A stretch of DNA of 64,000 nucleotides from Rhodococcus sp. SGAir0479 (GTDB lineage Bacteria; Actinomycetota; Actinomycetes; Mycobacteriales; Mycobacteriaceae). Under the pieces are notes generated by a model. That model was not told the DNA's origin and ran no database searches. It saw only the letters and a list, made by a program, of their open reading frames with translations. The translations under genes and the position numbers were made by a program. The first letter of the stretch is position 1; each line of letters starts with the position of its first letter. The stretch is taken from contig NZ_CP039432.1 in NCBI RefSeq assembly GCF_005484805.1, positions 1,922,001 to 1,986,000 on the forward strand, given 5' to 3'. This document shows positions 41,522 through 52,740 of this stretch, in pieces.

Positions 41522-42274
41522 TCAATCGCCGGGTCGCTCACCCGCCTCGGTGAGTTTGCGCGCGATTTCGTACAGGGGCACGTTGCGTTCCTGCGAGAGC
41601 TTCCGCAACAGTTCGAAGGCGCGGTCGGCGTCGACGGAGAATTTCTCCATGAGCATGCCCTTGGCCTGACCGATCGTGTCGCGCGTACTCAGCGCCTGTC
41701 GGAACTGCTCTTCGCGCTGCGCGGCGATCACCGCGATCGCCGCGTGCGTGGCCAGGCTGCCGCCGATGCTCACCGCCGTCCCGTCGAACGCGCGGGGCGA
41801 CGAACTCAACAGATTCAGCGCACCCAGATTGGACTCGGTGGTGTACAGCTGGAAGGCGAGCATCGACAGCACGCCCGCTCGCGCCGCTTCCCGGGCGAAC
41901 TTGGGCCAGCGGTCCTCGTCCTCCATGTCGTCCACCTGCACGGTCTCGTGCTCCCAGATGGCCTGCAGACAGGGTCCGTCCTGGACGTCCTGTTGCAGGT
42001 CGTCGATTCGGCGCGGCAGATCGGAGGTACCCGCACGGGACTCGAACCGCTCACCCTTGGTGATGAGAGTGATGTCCGCATGCTCGGCCCCCGGGACGAG
42101 GTCGACAGCGGCGCGAGTGATCACCGCGAGCGTCGCGTCCAGGTCGGCGTGCTCGTCCCGCATGTCGCGAGCCATCCCCTCGATGGCGGAGCGCAGCCGC
42201 TGCTCCAACCCGGTGGACGACCCCACCGGCGATGCGGATCCCTCCCCGCGACCGTCGGGTTCCCTCTCGGCCAT
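41522..42274 (-). CDS. GAF-ANTAR RNA-binding regulator
   Basis: 250 aa. An N-terminal GAF sensor (ARDMRDEHADLDATLAVITR, GPCLQAIWEHETVQVDDMED) is followed by an ANTAR domain: REEQFRQALSTRDTIGQAKG and MLMEKFSVDADRAFELLRKL with SQERNVPLYEIARKL. ANTAR domains bind hairpins in mRNA leaders and prevent termination. ATG at 42274 has GGAAG upstream. Partner target unknown. The 340-bp leader region before it contains hairpins and may be a self-target. Confidence 0.88.
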   Translation of the reverse strand: MAEREPDGRGEGSASPVGSSTGLEQRLRSAIEGMARDMRDEHADLDATLAVITRAAVDLVPGAEHADITLITKGERFESRAGTSDLPRRIDDLQQDVQDGPCLQAIWEHETVQVDDMEDEDRWPKFAREAARAGVLSMLAFQLYTTESNLGALNLLSSSPRAFDGTAVSIGGSLATHAAIAVIAAQREEQFRQALSTRDTIGQAKGMLMEKFSVDADRAFELLRKLSQERNVPLYEIARKLTEAGERPGD

Positions 42275-42616
42275 ACCGCCATACTTCCATTGATCTCGGC
42301 TCGGGGCTCGTTCATCGTCGACGAGTAGGCTGGCGGAAGCCGGCAGACGCGTCCGGCGTCTCCGGTCAGGCGTTATCGGTTCAGCAGCGCAGCTGGTGGC
42401 GTCGCCCAGAACCAGCTGGTCCCCGATGTCGAGGTCGCTCCGGACACCCACGGGAAGGTGGTGGTCGATGGCGAGCATCCGACATGCACTTTCTCCGGCG
42501 TTCGTGCCAACCCCTGTGTGAAGTGGACCGACTACCGGCACGAACGCCGTCGGATCGCCCCGCCCGTCCGGGCGGGGCGCTTTCGCGCGCCCGGGGCCGA
42601 CGTCACCGCAGCGGCG
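42275..42616. other. Long non-coding leader region of the ANTAR gene
   Basis: No gene identified. It contains an 8-bp perfect inverted repeat CAGCTGGT (42390-42397) with ACCAGCTG (42411-42418), and the 10-bp-stem hairpin at 42556-42579. The longest frames here are shadow-like, without family content. Confidence 0.5.
42556..42579. terminator. GC-rich hairpin after TetR-like gene
   Basis: Stem CGCCCCGCCC (42556-42565) with GGGCGGGGCG (42570-42579), loop of 4; the TetR gene ends at 42617 on the minus strand, so it would end that transcript. No U-run on the minus strand; weak T-run on plus. Confidence 0.55.
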
Positions 42617-43183
42617 TCAACAGGCCTCCGTCAGACACCGGCGGGCGAGTTCACGCGCCCGCGTGAGGCGGCGGGCCGAACCGTCGATCCCCCGGTGCGC
42701 CACCGCCCCCTCCAGAAGCAGGAATACGTGCTCGGCTACCGCCTGCGGGTCCCGCACGCGGGTGTCCTCGCCGACCAGTTCGACGATCCGGTCGTACACC
42801 TTCGTCTTGTGGTCGCGCACGACCTCGTAACCGGGGTGGGTGAACGGCAGCTCGCCGGCGGCATTGATGAAGGCGCATCCGCGGTCGCCGTCGTCGACGT
42901 CCGCGAGATAGGAGTCGAACACCGCCAGGGTGCGAGGGTGCTCGGCGGCCGCCAGGCGTTCCTCGAAGCGCTGCCACCACTGCCGGTGGCGTTGCGTCAG
43001 ATAGGCGACGACCAGCGCGTCCTTGGAGCCGAAACGGTCGTACAGGGTGCGCTTGGTGACACCGGACCGCGCGGCGATGGCATCGACCCCGACCGCGTGA
43101 ATTCCGTTGCGGTAGAACAACTCCGAGGCGGAATCGAGAATCCGCTGCGCCCCGACGGTAAGACGCGACTCGGCTGCGACCAC
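42617..43183 (-). CDS. TetR-family regulator
   Basis: 188 aa. Helix-turn-helix: RILDSASELFYRNGIHAVGV then DAIAARSGVTKRTLYDRFGS. The C-terminal domain has GCAFINAAGELPFTHPGYEV (about 90-110) as in the TetR_C_11-type group that includes electrophile or drug sensors. GTG at 43183 has GGGAGG upstream. It is divergent from an MFS gene, with two similar 18-bp elements in the 100-bp gap, so likely represses that transporter. Confidence 0.87.
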   Translation of the reverse strand: MVAAESRLTVGAQRILDSASELFYRNGIHAVGVDAIAARSGVTKRTLYDRFGSKDALVVAYLTQRHRQWWQRFEERLAAAEHPRTLAVFDSYLADVDDGDRGCAFINAAGELPFTHPGYEVVRDHKTKVYDRIVELVGEDTRVRDPQAVAEHVFLLLEGAVAHRGIDGSARRLTRARELARRCLTEAC

Positions 43184-43201
43184 GGTACGACCTCCCTTGA
43201 C

Positions 43202-43257
43202 TTCACCGACCAGTGTACTTAGCGTGGGGGTCCAGCTACTTCACAGATCGGTATACC
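43202..43257. promoter_or_regulatory. Tandem operator-like elements between tetR and MFS genes
   Basis: TTCACCGACCAGTGTACT (43202-43219) and TTCACAGATCGGTATACC (43240-43257) agree at 13 of 18 positions, 38 bp apart. Each contains a RGTRTACY near-palindrome (GGTATACC in the second). Candidate TetR binding sites. Confidence 0.5.
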
Positions 43258-43283
43258 CGAGCGTCAGGGGAACGGAGGCCGGA

Positions 43284-44483
43284 ATGCCGGACACTGCGCA
43301 GGTCGCGTCGGCGACGACCGTTGCCACGCTGTCGGCCTCCCGCACGGTGCGGCTGGCCGGAGCCGGTCTCTCGCTGATCGCGGTCTGTTACGGGCTGGCC
43401 CGGTTCGCCTACGGGCTGTTCCTGCCGTCCTTCCGCGAGACGTTCGCGCTCAGCGCCGGTCAGGCGGGCTTGATCGCCTCGGCCGGCTACGCCGCCTACT
43501 GCGTCGGCACCGTGGCCGCCACCGTCACCACTGCACGATTCGGCGCCCGCGCCGTGTCCGTCGCCGCGGGCGTCCTGGCCACGGTCGGCACGGCGATGAT
43601 CGCGCTGGCACCCACCGGCCTCGTGCTGGCCGTGGGGGTGACGGTCGCCGGGACCAGCACCGGGCTGGCCTCCCCCGCCCTCGCGCACGCGATCGAGTAT
43701 CGGGTCGCGCCCGCCCGCCGCGACCGCGTCCAGACCGTCGTCAACGCCGGAACCGGACTCGGCGTCATGCTGTCCGGGCCGGTGGCACTGCTCGCGCACG
43801 ATCGTTGGCGCGCAGCATGGTTGGCGTTCGCCATCATCACGGCGGCGGTGACGGTGTGGGTGTGGATCCGGGTTCCGACGACGCGCGATCACGCGGCCGG
43901 GACGGCCGGCGGCACAGGACGCAGCCGGCTCCCGCTCCCCGCCGGCGCCCTGCGCCTGTTCGCCGCGGCGGTGGCCGTGGGGGTGGCGAGTTCGGCCACC
44001 TGGACCTTCGGCCAGGAACTCCTCGAAACAGCGGGCGGGCACGGCCGGACCCTGGCGACCACGGCGTGGATCGTGCTGGGAGCCTGCGGACTGCTGGGCG
44101 CCGCCTCCGGTGATCTGACCCGGCGGCTGGGGCTGCGTCGCGCGTGGACGCTGTCGACGCTCGCGCTGGGCCTCGCCACCGCGCTGCTGGCGGCCGCAGC
44201 CCCGCAGGCGGCCGTGGCCGTGGGCGCGTCGGCGGCCTTCGGGGCCCTCTACATCGCGCTCACCGGCATCCTGCTGCTCTGGAGTATCCGGATCCACCCG
44301 GCCCGCCCGGCCGCCGCCGTCGGGCTCACGTTCCTGCTCGTGGCCGTGGGCCAGTCCGCCGCGGCGCCGCTGCTCGGTGTCGTCACCGATCGCACCGGCC
44401 TCACCACCGCATTCTGGCTGTCGGCGGCGGTGGCGCTGCTTGCCGCGGCACTCGCTCCCCCGGCCCGCCTCCGCACCGCGTGA
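43284..44483 (+). CDS. MFS transporter (YbfB/CynX-like sugar or drug efflux family)
   Basis: 399 aa with twelve predicted helices. AVCYGLARFAYGLFLPSFRE (TM1), AGLIASAGYAAYCVGTVAAT (TM2) and the short loop-2-3 motif ARFGARAV; the second half has FGQELLETAGGHGRTLATTA and AAAVGLTFLLVAVGQSAAAP. ATG at 43284 has GGAGGCC upstream. Divergent from the TetR gene. Substrate unknown, and nothing suggests a link with cyanate despite the CynX-like look. Confidence 0.83.
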   Translation: MPDTAQVASATTVATLSASRTVRLAGAGLSLIAVCYGLARFAYGLFLPSFRETFALSAGQAGLIASAGYAAYCVGTVAATVTTARFGARAVSVAAGVLATVGTAMIALAPTGLVLAVGVTVAGTSTGLASPALAHAIEYRVAPARRDRVQTVVNAGTGLGVMLSGPVALLAHDRWRAAWLAFAIITAAVTVWVWIRVPTTRDHAAGTAGGTGRSRLPLPAGALRLFAAAVAVGVASSATWTFGQELLETAGGHGRTLATTAWIVLGACGLLGAASGDLTRRLGLRRAWTLSTLALGLATALLAAAAPQAAVAVGASAAFGALYIALTGILLLWSIRIHPARPAAAVGLTFLLVAVGQSAAAPLLGVVTDRTGLTTAFWLSAAVALLAAALAPPARLRTA

Positions 44484-44511
44484 GCGGCCGACCCCGCGGG
44501 GCGGGTCGAGG

Positions 44512-44859
44512 TCAGGACTCGGCGGCCAGGAGCACGTCGGTGTCGAAGCACGTGTGCGTGCCGGTATGGCACGCCGCGCCCTCCTGGTCGACGATCAGCA
44601 GCACGGCGTCGCCGTCGCAGTCGAGACGTACCTCGTGCACGTACTGGGTGTGGCCGGACGTCTCGCCCTTGACCCAGTACTGCTGACGCGACCGCGAATA
44701 GTACGTGCCTTTGCGGGTCGCGAGGGTGCGCGCAAGCGCCTCGTCGTCCATCCAGGCGACCATGAGGACGTCGCCGGTGGACTTCTCCTGCGCCACCGCG
44801 TTGAACAGACCGGCCTCGTTCCGCTTGAGGCGGGCGGCGATCGACGGATCCAGACTCAT
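44512..44859 (-). CDS. hisI: Phosphoribosyl-AMP cyclohydrolase
   Basis: 115 aa, the length of HisI in mycobacteria. It opens the ring of PR-AMP in histidine synthesis, needing Zn and Mg. [40 protein letters not shown] and [20 protein letters not shown] then CHTGTHTCF hold the conserved metal ligands. No HisE domain is fused. It overlaps hisF by 4 bp (ATGA) and is the last gene of the his operon. Confidence 0.96.
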   Translation of the reverse strand: MSLDPSIAARLKRNEAGLFNAVAQEKSTGDVLMVAWMDDEALARTLATRKGTYYSRSRQQYWVKGETSGHTQYVHEVRLDCDGDAVLLIVDQEGAACHTGTHTCFDTDVLLAAES

Positions 44860-45629
44860 CGGACGGTGATCCCTTCCGCGCGCATCGCCGACTTGACCTC
44901 GCCGATCGTCATGTCCCCGAAGTGGAAGACACTGGCCGCGAGGACGGCGTCCGCGCCGGCGTCGACGGCCGGAGCGAAATGCTCGACCGCGCCCGCCCCA
45001 CCGCTGGCGATGACCGGCACGTGCACGGCGGCGCGCACGGCACGGATCATCTTCAGGTCGAAACCCTCCTTGGTGCCGTCGGCGTCCATCGAGTTGAGCA
45101 GGATCTCTCCGACTCCCAGCTCGGCGCCGCGGACGGCCCACTCGACGGCGTCGATACCGGTGCCCCGCTTGCCACCGTGGGTGGTGACCTCCCAGCCCGA
45201 CGGGGTGGGTTCCTGACCGACCGGCACGGTGCGCGCGTCCACCGAGAGCACGATGCACTGCGATCCGAACCGCTCCGACATCTCGCGGAGCACCTCGGGC
45301 CGGGCGATCGCGGCGGTGTTCACGCTCACCTTGTCGGCGCCGGCGCGCAACAACCGGTCGACGTCCTCGACGGTGCGTACGCCCCCGCCGACGGTGAGCG
45401 GGATGAAGACCTGCTCGGCGGTGCGCGTGACGACGTCGAGCATCGTGCCGCGGTCTCCGCTGGACGCCGTGACGTCGAGGAAGGTGAGCTCGTCGGCGCC
45501 CTGCGCGTCGTAGGTCGCGGCGAGCTCGACGGGGTCGCCGGCGTCACGCAGGTTCTCGAAGTTGACACCCTTGACGACGCGCCCGGCGTCGACGTCGAGA
45601 CACGGAATCACCCGCACAGCCAAAGTCAT
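44856..45629 (-). CDS. hisF: Imidazole glycerol phosphate synthase, cyclase subunit
   Basis: 257 aa TIM barrel. [20 protein letters not shown] has the catalytic Asp12; LSVDARTV and [20 protein letters not shown] hold phosphate-binding loops. Pairs with HisH, which supplies ammonia, to form imidazole glycerol phosphate and AICAR. Overlaps both the monophosphatase gene upstream and hisI downstream by 4 bp, so translation is coupled. Length and motifs agree with mycobacterial HisF. Confidence 0.96.
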   Translation of the reverse strand: MTLAVRVIPCLDVDAGRVVKGVNFENLRDAGDPVELAATYDAQGADELTFLDVTASSGDRGTMLDVVTRTAEQVFIPLTVGGGVRTVEDVDRLLRAGADKVSVNTAAIARPEVLREMSERFGSQCIVLSVDARTVPVGQEPTPSGWEVTTHGGKRGTGIDAVEWAVRGAELGVGEILLNSMDADGTKEGFDLKMIRAVRAAVHVPVIASGGAGAVEHFAPAVDAGADAVLAASVFHFGDMTIGEVKSAMRAEGITVR

Positions 45630-46459
45630 TGTCGTGGCCCTCCTTCAGGCCGCTTCTCCGGGTCGCCCAGAGAGTGCAGAATGTCGAGCAGTTCGGCGTG
45701 GACACCGGGCGCAGCGGCCAGGACGGATCGGGAACCGACGTGCCAGTCGTCCCCGCGCAGATCGGTCACGACGCCGCCGGCCGCCCGCACGAGCGCGACT
45801 CCGGCCGCGTTGTCCCACACGTGATGGCCGAACACCACCGCGCCACCGAGAATTCCGGCCGCGGTGTAGGCGAGGTCGGCACCCGTCGAGCCGTGCATAC
45901 GGATCCGGGACGAGACCCGGCTGAGCTGACCGAGCAGTTCGAAGCGGTACGCGCCCGGGATCCGGCCGCGGCTGTCGATGTTGAACGCGCCGAAGCCGAT
46001 CATCGCCGAGGACAGCTCCCCCCGCGGGAGCGGCGGCAGCGCCTCCCCGTTGCGGTACAGCGGCCCGCCCTCGTGGGCGGAGAAGCGCTCGCCCGTCAAC
46101 GGGAGCCACGTCAAACCCAGGACGGGCACGCCGTCGCGCAGCAACGCCAGCAGCATCCCCGCGGTGGGCAGCCCGGCCGAGTAGTTGAACGTCCCGTCGA
46201 TCGGGTCGAGGATCCACACGTCCCCGTCGGCGAGTTCGGGTCCCCCGAACTCCTCGCCGTGGACCGCGATGCCCGTGCGACGCTCGAGCTCGGCCGACAC
46301 CGACTTCTCCAGCTCGAGGTCGACGGCGGTCGCGAAGTCCTTGGGGCCCTTGCGGACCGCGCTCGGGGCTCCCAGCCCCGCGACGAACCGGTCCCGCGCG
46401 CCGTCGAGCACCTCGCTCGCGACAGCGAGCAACTCGTGCGGGTTCCGGGACCGACTCAT
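45626..46459 (-). CDS. impA: Inositol-monophosphatase-family protein in the his operon (ImpA/HisN-like)
   Basis: 277 aa. Mg-site motifs are present: AVHGEEFGG (Glu), [20 protein letters not shown] (the DPIDGT signature) and [18 protein letters not shown] (the WDxAAG). In mycobacteria the gene between hisA and hisF is named impA; some related proteins act as histidinol-phosphate phosphatase (HisN), which would fit this operon since HisB here lacks that domain. The exact activity is inferred. It overlaps hisF by 4 bp. Confidence 0.88.
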   Translation of the reverse strand: MSRSRNPHELLAVASEVLDGARDRFVAGLGAPSAVRKGPKDFATAVDLELEKSVSAELERRTGIAVHGEEFGGPELADGDVWILDPIDGTFNYSAGLPTAGMLLALLRDGVPVLGLTWLPLTGERFSAHEGGPLYRNGEALPPLPRGELSSAMIGFGAFNIDSRGRIPGAYRFELLGQLSRVSSRIRMHGSTGADLAYTAAGILGGAVVFGHHVWDNAAGVALVRAAGGVVTDLRGDDWHVGSRSVLAAAPGVHAELLDILHSLGDPEKRPEGGPRQ

Positions 46460-46473
46460 CGCGACAGCCGTTC

Positions 46474-47208
46474 TTAACGCGAGACCGCGGCCAGCGCCTC
46501 GGGGAGCGTGAATCGTCCTGCGTAGAGCGCCTTTCCGACGATCGAGCCCTCGACGCCCTCGTCGACGAGACCGGCGATGGCCTCGAGGTCGGCGATGGTC
46601 GACACGCCGCCGGAGGCGACGACCGGAGCGTCGGTGGCCGCGCACACCGCGCTGAGCAGTTCCAGGTTGGGGCCGGTCAGCGTGCCGTCCTTGCTGACAT
46701 CGGTGACGACGTAGCGCGAGCAGCCGTCCCGATTGAGGCGCTCGAGCACCTCCCACAGGTCACCGCCATCGGAGACCCAGCCGCGGCCACGCAGCCGGTA
46801 GTCGCCGTCGATCAGCTTGACGTCGAGGCCGACGGCGATCCGCTCGCCGTGCTTGGCGATGGCGCGGGCACACCACTCGGGGTTCTCGACGGCGGCGGTG
46901 CCGAGGTTGACGCGGGCGCAGCCCGTCGCGAGAGCGGCCTCGAGCGACTCGTCGTCGCGGATGCCACCGGACAGCTCGACCTTGACGTCGAGTTCGCCGA
47001 CGACGGCGGCCAGCAGCTCACGGTTGGATCCGCGCCCGAAGGCGGCGTCGAGGTCGACCAGATGCACCCACTCGGCACCGTCGTTCTGCCATGCCAGGGC
47101 GGCGTCGCGGGGCGCACCGTAATTGGTCTCGCTCCCCGCCTCTCCCTGAACGAGGCGAACAGCTTCACCGTTGGCGACATCTACTGCAGGCAAAAGGACC
47201 AGGCTCAC
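46474..47208 (-). CDS. hisA: Phosphoribosyl isomerase A (HisA, possibly dual HisA/TrpF)
   Basis: 244 aa TIM barrel. [20 protein letters not shown] carries the base Asp10, [20 protein letters not shown] the second Asp. In mycobacteria and Streptomyces this gene is PriA, also doing the TrpF step; whether this one is dual-acting cannot be settled from sequence alone. GTG start at 47208. It lies 18 bp downstream of a small membrane protein gene and 14 bp upstream of impA. Confidence 0.94.
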   Translation of the reverse strand: MSLVLLPAVDVANGEAVRLVQGEAGSETNYGAPRDAALAWQNDGAEWVHLVDLDAAFGRGSNRELLAAVVGELDVKVELSGGIRDDESLEAALATGCARVNLGTAAVENPEWCARAIAKHGERIAVGLDVKLIDGDYRLRGRGWVSDGGDLWEVLERLNRDGCSRYVVTDVSKDGTLTGPNLELLSAVCAATDAPVVASGGVSTIADLEAIAGLVDEGVEGSIVGKALYAGRFTLPEALAAVSR

Positions 47209-47226
47209 TGCGCCGATCCTAGTGGG

Positions 47227-47511
47227 TCATCGCGCGCGGCCGGGTGTCGGGTCGTTTCCCGGCCGGTCGCGTCGTCGGCCCTGGTCGCCGTACGCGCGCG
47301 TGGTCATGCGTCCGGACACGACGCCCATGGCCGCGACGGCGCCGACCACCCCGGCGACGGCGAGCACGAGCCCGACGAGCGGGCCGGGCGCGACGAGCAC
47401 GATCAGCGCGGCGACCAGCACCAGCACCGCCGCGGCGGTCCCCATCGTGGCGACGGCCAGCCGGGCGACGGACAAATCGCCTTCCGACCGGTCGTCGGCG
47501 CCGCGCGTCAC
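47227..47511 (-). CDS. Small membrane protein inserted between hisH and hisA
   Basis: 94 aa. Two hydrophobic helices ([20 protein letters not shown] and [20 protein letters not shown]) with polar ends and a basic tail. Its GTG forms a GTGA overlap with the hisH stop, so it is translated with the his operon. No family known. Similar small proteins sit in this position in related actinobacteria as far as I recall; role unknown. Confidence 0.7.
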   Translation of the reverse strand: MTRGADDRSEGDLSVARLAVATMGTAAAVLVLVAALIVLVAPGPLVGLVLAVAGVVGAVAAMGVVSGRMTTRAYGDQGRRRDRPGNDPTPGRAR

Positions 47512-48143
47512 AGACTGCGAACCCAGTTCTCCAGCAACTGCGCGCCGGCGTCGCCGGACTTCTCGGGATGGAACTGGGTGGCCGACAGCGGTCCGTTCTC
47601 CACGGCGGCCAGGAAACGGTCGCCGTGCTCGGCCCACGTCAGCCTGGGCGGGGCGATGAGATCGGACGGCGGCAACTCCCACCGCCGCACGCCGTAGGAG
47701 TGCACGAAGTAGAAGCGGGTCTCGGGGTCCATCCCGGCGAACAGCACGCTGTCCTCGGGTGCCTCGACGGTGTTCCACCCCATGTGGGGCAGGACGTCGG
47801 CCTCGAGCCGTTCGACGGTGCCGGGCCACTCACCGCAGCCGTCGGCCTCCACCCCGAACTCGACGCCGCGGTCGAACAGGATCTGCATGCCGACGCAGAT
47901 GCCCAGCACCGGACGCCCGCCGGCGAGCCGTTGACCGATGATCCGCTCGCCCTTGACCGAGAGCAGTCCCTCCATGCACGCCGCGAACGCGCCGACGCCG
48001 GGCACGACCAGGCCGTCGGCCGCGAGCGCCACCTGGGGGTCGGAGGTCACCTCGATGAGCGCGCCGGTACGGGCGAGGGCGCGCTGCGCCGAGTGGAGAT
48101 TTCCGGAACCGTAGTCGAGAAGGGCAACCTTGCGTGCGGTCAT
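47508..48143 (-). CDS. hisH: Imidazole glycerol phosphate synthase, glutamine amidotransferase subunit
   Basis: 211 aa class I amidotransferase. Nucleophile Cys83 in [10 protein letters not shown], His192 and Glu194 in [15 protein letters not shown]; the oxyanion VVPGVGAF is present. It makes ammonia for HisF. Starts 9 bp downstream of the MFS gene stop. Overlaps the small membrane protein gene by 4 bp at its end. Confidence 0.96.
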   Translation of the reverse strand: MTARKVALLDYGSGNLHSAQRALARTGALIEVTSDPQVALAADGLVVPGVGAFAACMEGLLSVKGERIIGQRLAGGRPVLGICVGMQILFDRGVEFGVEADGCGEWPGTVERLEADVLPHMGWNTVEAPEDSVLFAGMDPETRFYFVHSYGVRRWELPPSDLIAPPRLTWAEHGDRFLAAVENGPLSATQFHPEKSGDAGAQLLENWVRSL

Positions 48144-48152
48144 GGGGAAACT

Positions 48153-49304
48153 CTATCGGGACCCGGGTCCGGCGCCGCGCAGAGCCAGCGCGGTGGGTGC
48201 GACCACCAGCGCCGCGATCGCCGAGAGCGCGAACACCGCCGGGTAGCCGAGCGCCCCGGCCACCACGCCGAGGGCGAGCGCGCCCACCCCCGTGCCGCCG
48301 TCGTACGCGATGTTCCAGGCGGCACTCGCCGCACCGACCCGATCGGGTCCGGCCGACGCGAGCAGGGTCAGCAGCGCCTCGTTCTGGACGGCGCCGAAAC
48401 CGGCGCCGAACGCCATCGCGCCCACCACCAGCGCGGCGTCGCCGCCGATCCCCGCGACGGACAGGCCCACCAGGGCCATCCCGGCACCGACCAGGACCAG
48501 CGCGGGGACCAACGTGCGCCCACCTCCGATGCGGTCGGCGACGACGCCGGCACCGTAGCGGCCGACCAGCATCGCCCCCGCGGACGCCGACAGCGCGAAT
48601 CCGGCGATCGCCGCGCGGCCCTCCGAGGCGATGGGCAGCAGCGAGGACATGCCGCCGTACGCGGCGGAGGCGACGAGCATCGACAGGCAGGGAATCAGCA
48701 GAACCGCCGCGGGCAGGCCCTTGCGGCCGGCCGGCAGGCCCGGGTTCGGGACCGCCGGCAGCCGCGAGATGGACACCAGCGACAGCGTCGGGATCAGCGC
48801 ACCCAGCACGAACACGACGGCCTCGGAACCCGCTTGGTACAGCGCCAGCCCCAGCGGCAGCACGATCATCTGCGCGGCGGCGATGGCCACCCCGTTCGCG
48901 CCCGTGACACGGCCCAGCAGGTTCCGCGGCGCCAACTCCGCCAGCAACCCGATCCCGGCGACCGTGACCATGCCGAATCCGACGCCGCGGACGGCCGAGA
49001 TCGCCAGCGCCGGACCGGTGGCCGTGCTCCACAGGAAGGCCAGCGACGGCGGCCCGAGCAGCACGCAACCGAGCGCCAGGACGGCGCGGTAGCCGTACCG
49101 CCGGAGCAGCGCCGGGACCTTCAGCTGCGTGGCGACGGTCGCGGCCATGAAGATCGCCGTGGACGCGCCCGCCGCAGCGTCGGAGCCTCCGCCGTCCGCG
49201 ATCGCCTTGGGGACCACCGGCAGCAGCAACGACCATCCACCGAAGGTGGTGGCGCCCATGAGCAGCGCAACCAGGATCCCGCGAGTACGCAGGAGTTCAC
49301 GCAT
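48153..49304 (-). CDS. MFS transporter embedded in the his operon
   Basis: 383 aa, about twelve helices. FGGWSLLLPVVPKAIADGGG (TM1), LGPPSLAFLWSTATGPALAI, GIGLLAELAPRNLLGRVTGA (loop with the RGRA-like motif) and YGAGVVADRIGGGRTLVPAL. No family motif points to a substrate; histidine or an intermediate is conceivable from context. Its ATG overlaps the stop of the tiny membrane gene by one base, and it ends 9 bp before hisH. Presence within hisDCB-hisHAF is typical of some Rhodococcus-like genomes, from memory. Confidence 0.83.
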   Translation of the reverse strand: MRELLRTRGILVALLMGATTFGGWSLLLPVVPKAIADGGGSDAAAGASTAIFMAATVATQLKVPALLRRYGYRAVLALGCVLLGPPSLAFLWSTATGPALAISAVRGVGFGMVTVAGIGLLAELAPRNLLGRVTGANGVAIAAAQMIVLPLGLALYQAGSEAVVFVLGALIPTLSLVSISRLPAVPNPGLPAGRKGLPAAVLLIPCLSMLVASAAYGGMSSLLPIASEGRAAIAGFALSASAGAMLVGRYGAGVVADRIGGGRTLVPALVLVGAGMALVGLSVAGIGGDAALVVGAMAFGAGFGAVQNEALLTLLASAGPDRVGAASAAWNIAYDGGTGVGALALGVVAGALGYPAVFALSAIAALVVAPTALALRGAGPGSR

Positions 49305-49456
49305 CAGATCAGCCGCAGAATCCCCGACACCGCCGCGAGTACGGCGAGGGCCACGAGCACACCCGAGGCGAGCTTGTTCACCTTCCACAGCGCGTACGCG
49401 CCGCCGATGGCGAAGCCCGCAGCGAGGAACAGGACGTAGATGAAGACGGTGCTCAT
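49304..49456 (-). CDS. Tiny two-helix membrane protein in the his operon
   Basis: 50 aa: MSTVFIYVLFLAAGFAIGGA (helix 1) and a second helix VLVALAVLAAVSGILRL at the C-terminus. It lies between hisB (4 bp after its stop) and the MFS gene (TGATG junction, one-base overlap), so translation is coupled on both sides. A tiny membrane partner for the transporter is possible. Confidence 0.65.
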   Translation of the reverse strand: MSTVFIYVLFLAAGFAIGGAYALWKVNKLASGVLVALAVLAAVSGILRLI

Positions 49457-49460
49457 GTGA

Positions 49461-50075
49461 CTACAGCGCGCCCTTGGTGGACGGCACACCCGTGACCCGC
49501 GGATCGGGCTCGACCGCCTCGCGGAGGGCGCGGGCGACGGCCTTGAACTCGGCCTCGGTGATGTGATGCTGGTCCCGGCCGTACAGCACCCGCACGTGCA
49601 GGGCGATGCGCGCGTTGAGCGCGATCGACTCGAACACGTGGCGGTTGATCACGGTCGAGTACGGGACACCGGGGTAGCCGCCGATCACGCTGTGCAGCAT
49701 GTGCTCCGGCTCGCCGGTGTGCACGCAGTACGGGCGCCCCGAGACGTCGACGGCGGCGTGCGCGAGGGTCTCGTCCATCGGGATGAACGCATCGCCGAAG
49801 CGGCGGATGCCGCGCTTGTCGCCGAGTGCCTGCCCCAGAGCCTGACCGAGCACGATCGCGGTGTCCTCGACGGTGTGGTGGGCGTCGATCTCGACGTCCC
49901 CGGTCGCCTGGACGTTCAGGTCGAAGCTGGCATGCGCGCCGAGCGCGGTGAGCATGTGGTCGAAGAACGGGATTCCCGTCGAGACGGACACGTTGCCCGT
50001 GCCGTCGAGGTTCAATTCGACGACGATGCTCGACTCCTTGGTCGTGCGTTCGACGCGCGCGATCCGATCATTCAT
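49461..50075 (-). CDS. hisB: Imidazoleglycerol-phosphate dehydratase
   Basis: 204 aa, the single-domain HisB. Mn-site motifs: [40 protein letters not shown] and [14 protein letters not shown] region plus [20 protein letters not shown]. Dehydrates imidazole-glycerol phosphate. It has no fused histidinol-phosphatase. Nine bp downstream of hisC. Confidence 0.96.
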   Translation of the reverse strand: MNDRIARVERTTKESSIVVELNLDGTGNVSVSTGIPFFDHMLTALGAHASFDLNVQATGDVEIDAHHTVEDTAIVLGQALGQALGDKRGIRRFGDAFIPMDETLAHAAVDVSGRPYCVHTGEPEHMLHSVIGGYPGVPYSTVINRHVFESIALNARIALHVRVLYGRDQHHITEAEFKAVARALREAVEPDPRVTGVPSTKGAL

Positions 50076-50084
50076 CGCAGTCCT

Positions 50085-52531
<2,447 letters not shown>

Positions 52532-52740
52532 GAGGGGTCCTCTCTGGAGAACATGGGTTCACCTCGATTATCCGCGATGGGTGCAAGTTGGTTGCGCTCC
52601 GGCCCCGCGTGCGCGCCGAATGGGGCCGCAGCCGCGACCGGCAGCGGCTCTGAACTGCCATTTGCCCGAAAGACACCACACTGGACACCTGTCCACCATA
52701 GAGTCCGGGAATCCGCGAAGAGTCTCAGGCAGGAGCCGCT

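Noticed and set aside
42458-43222. Plus-strand frame of 254 codons over the TetR gene
   Set aside because: It is antisense to a clear TetR regulator and its first part is the ANTAR leader region; no domain recognised.
43284-44483. Naming this MFS protein CynX (cyanate transporter)
   Set aside because: It is 26 kb from the cyn operon and paired with its own TetR gene; the similarity is only general MFS pattern.
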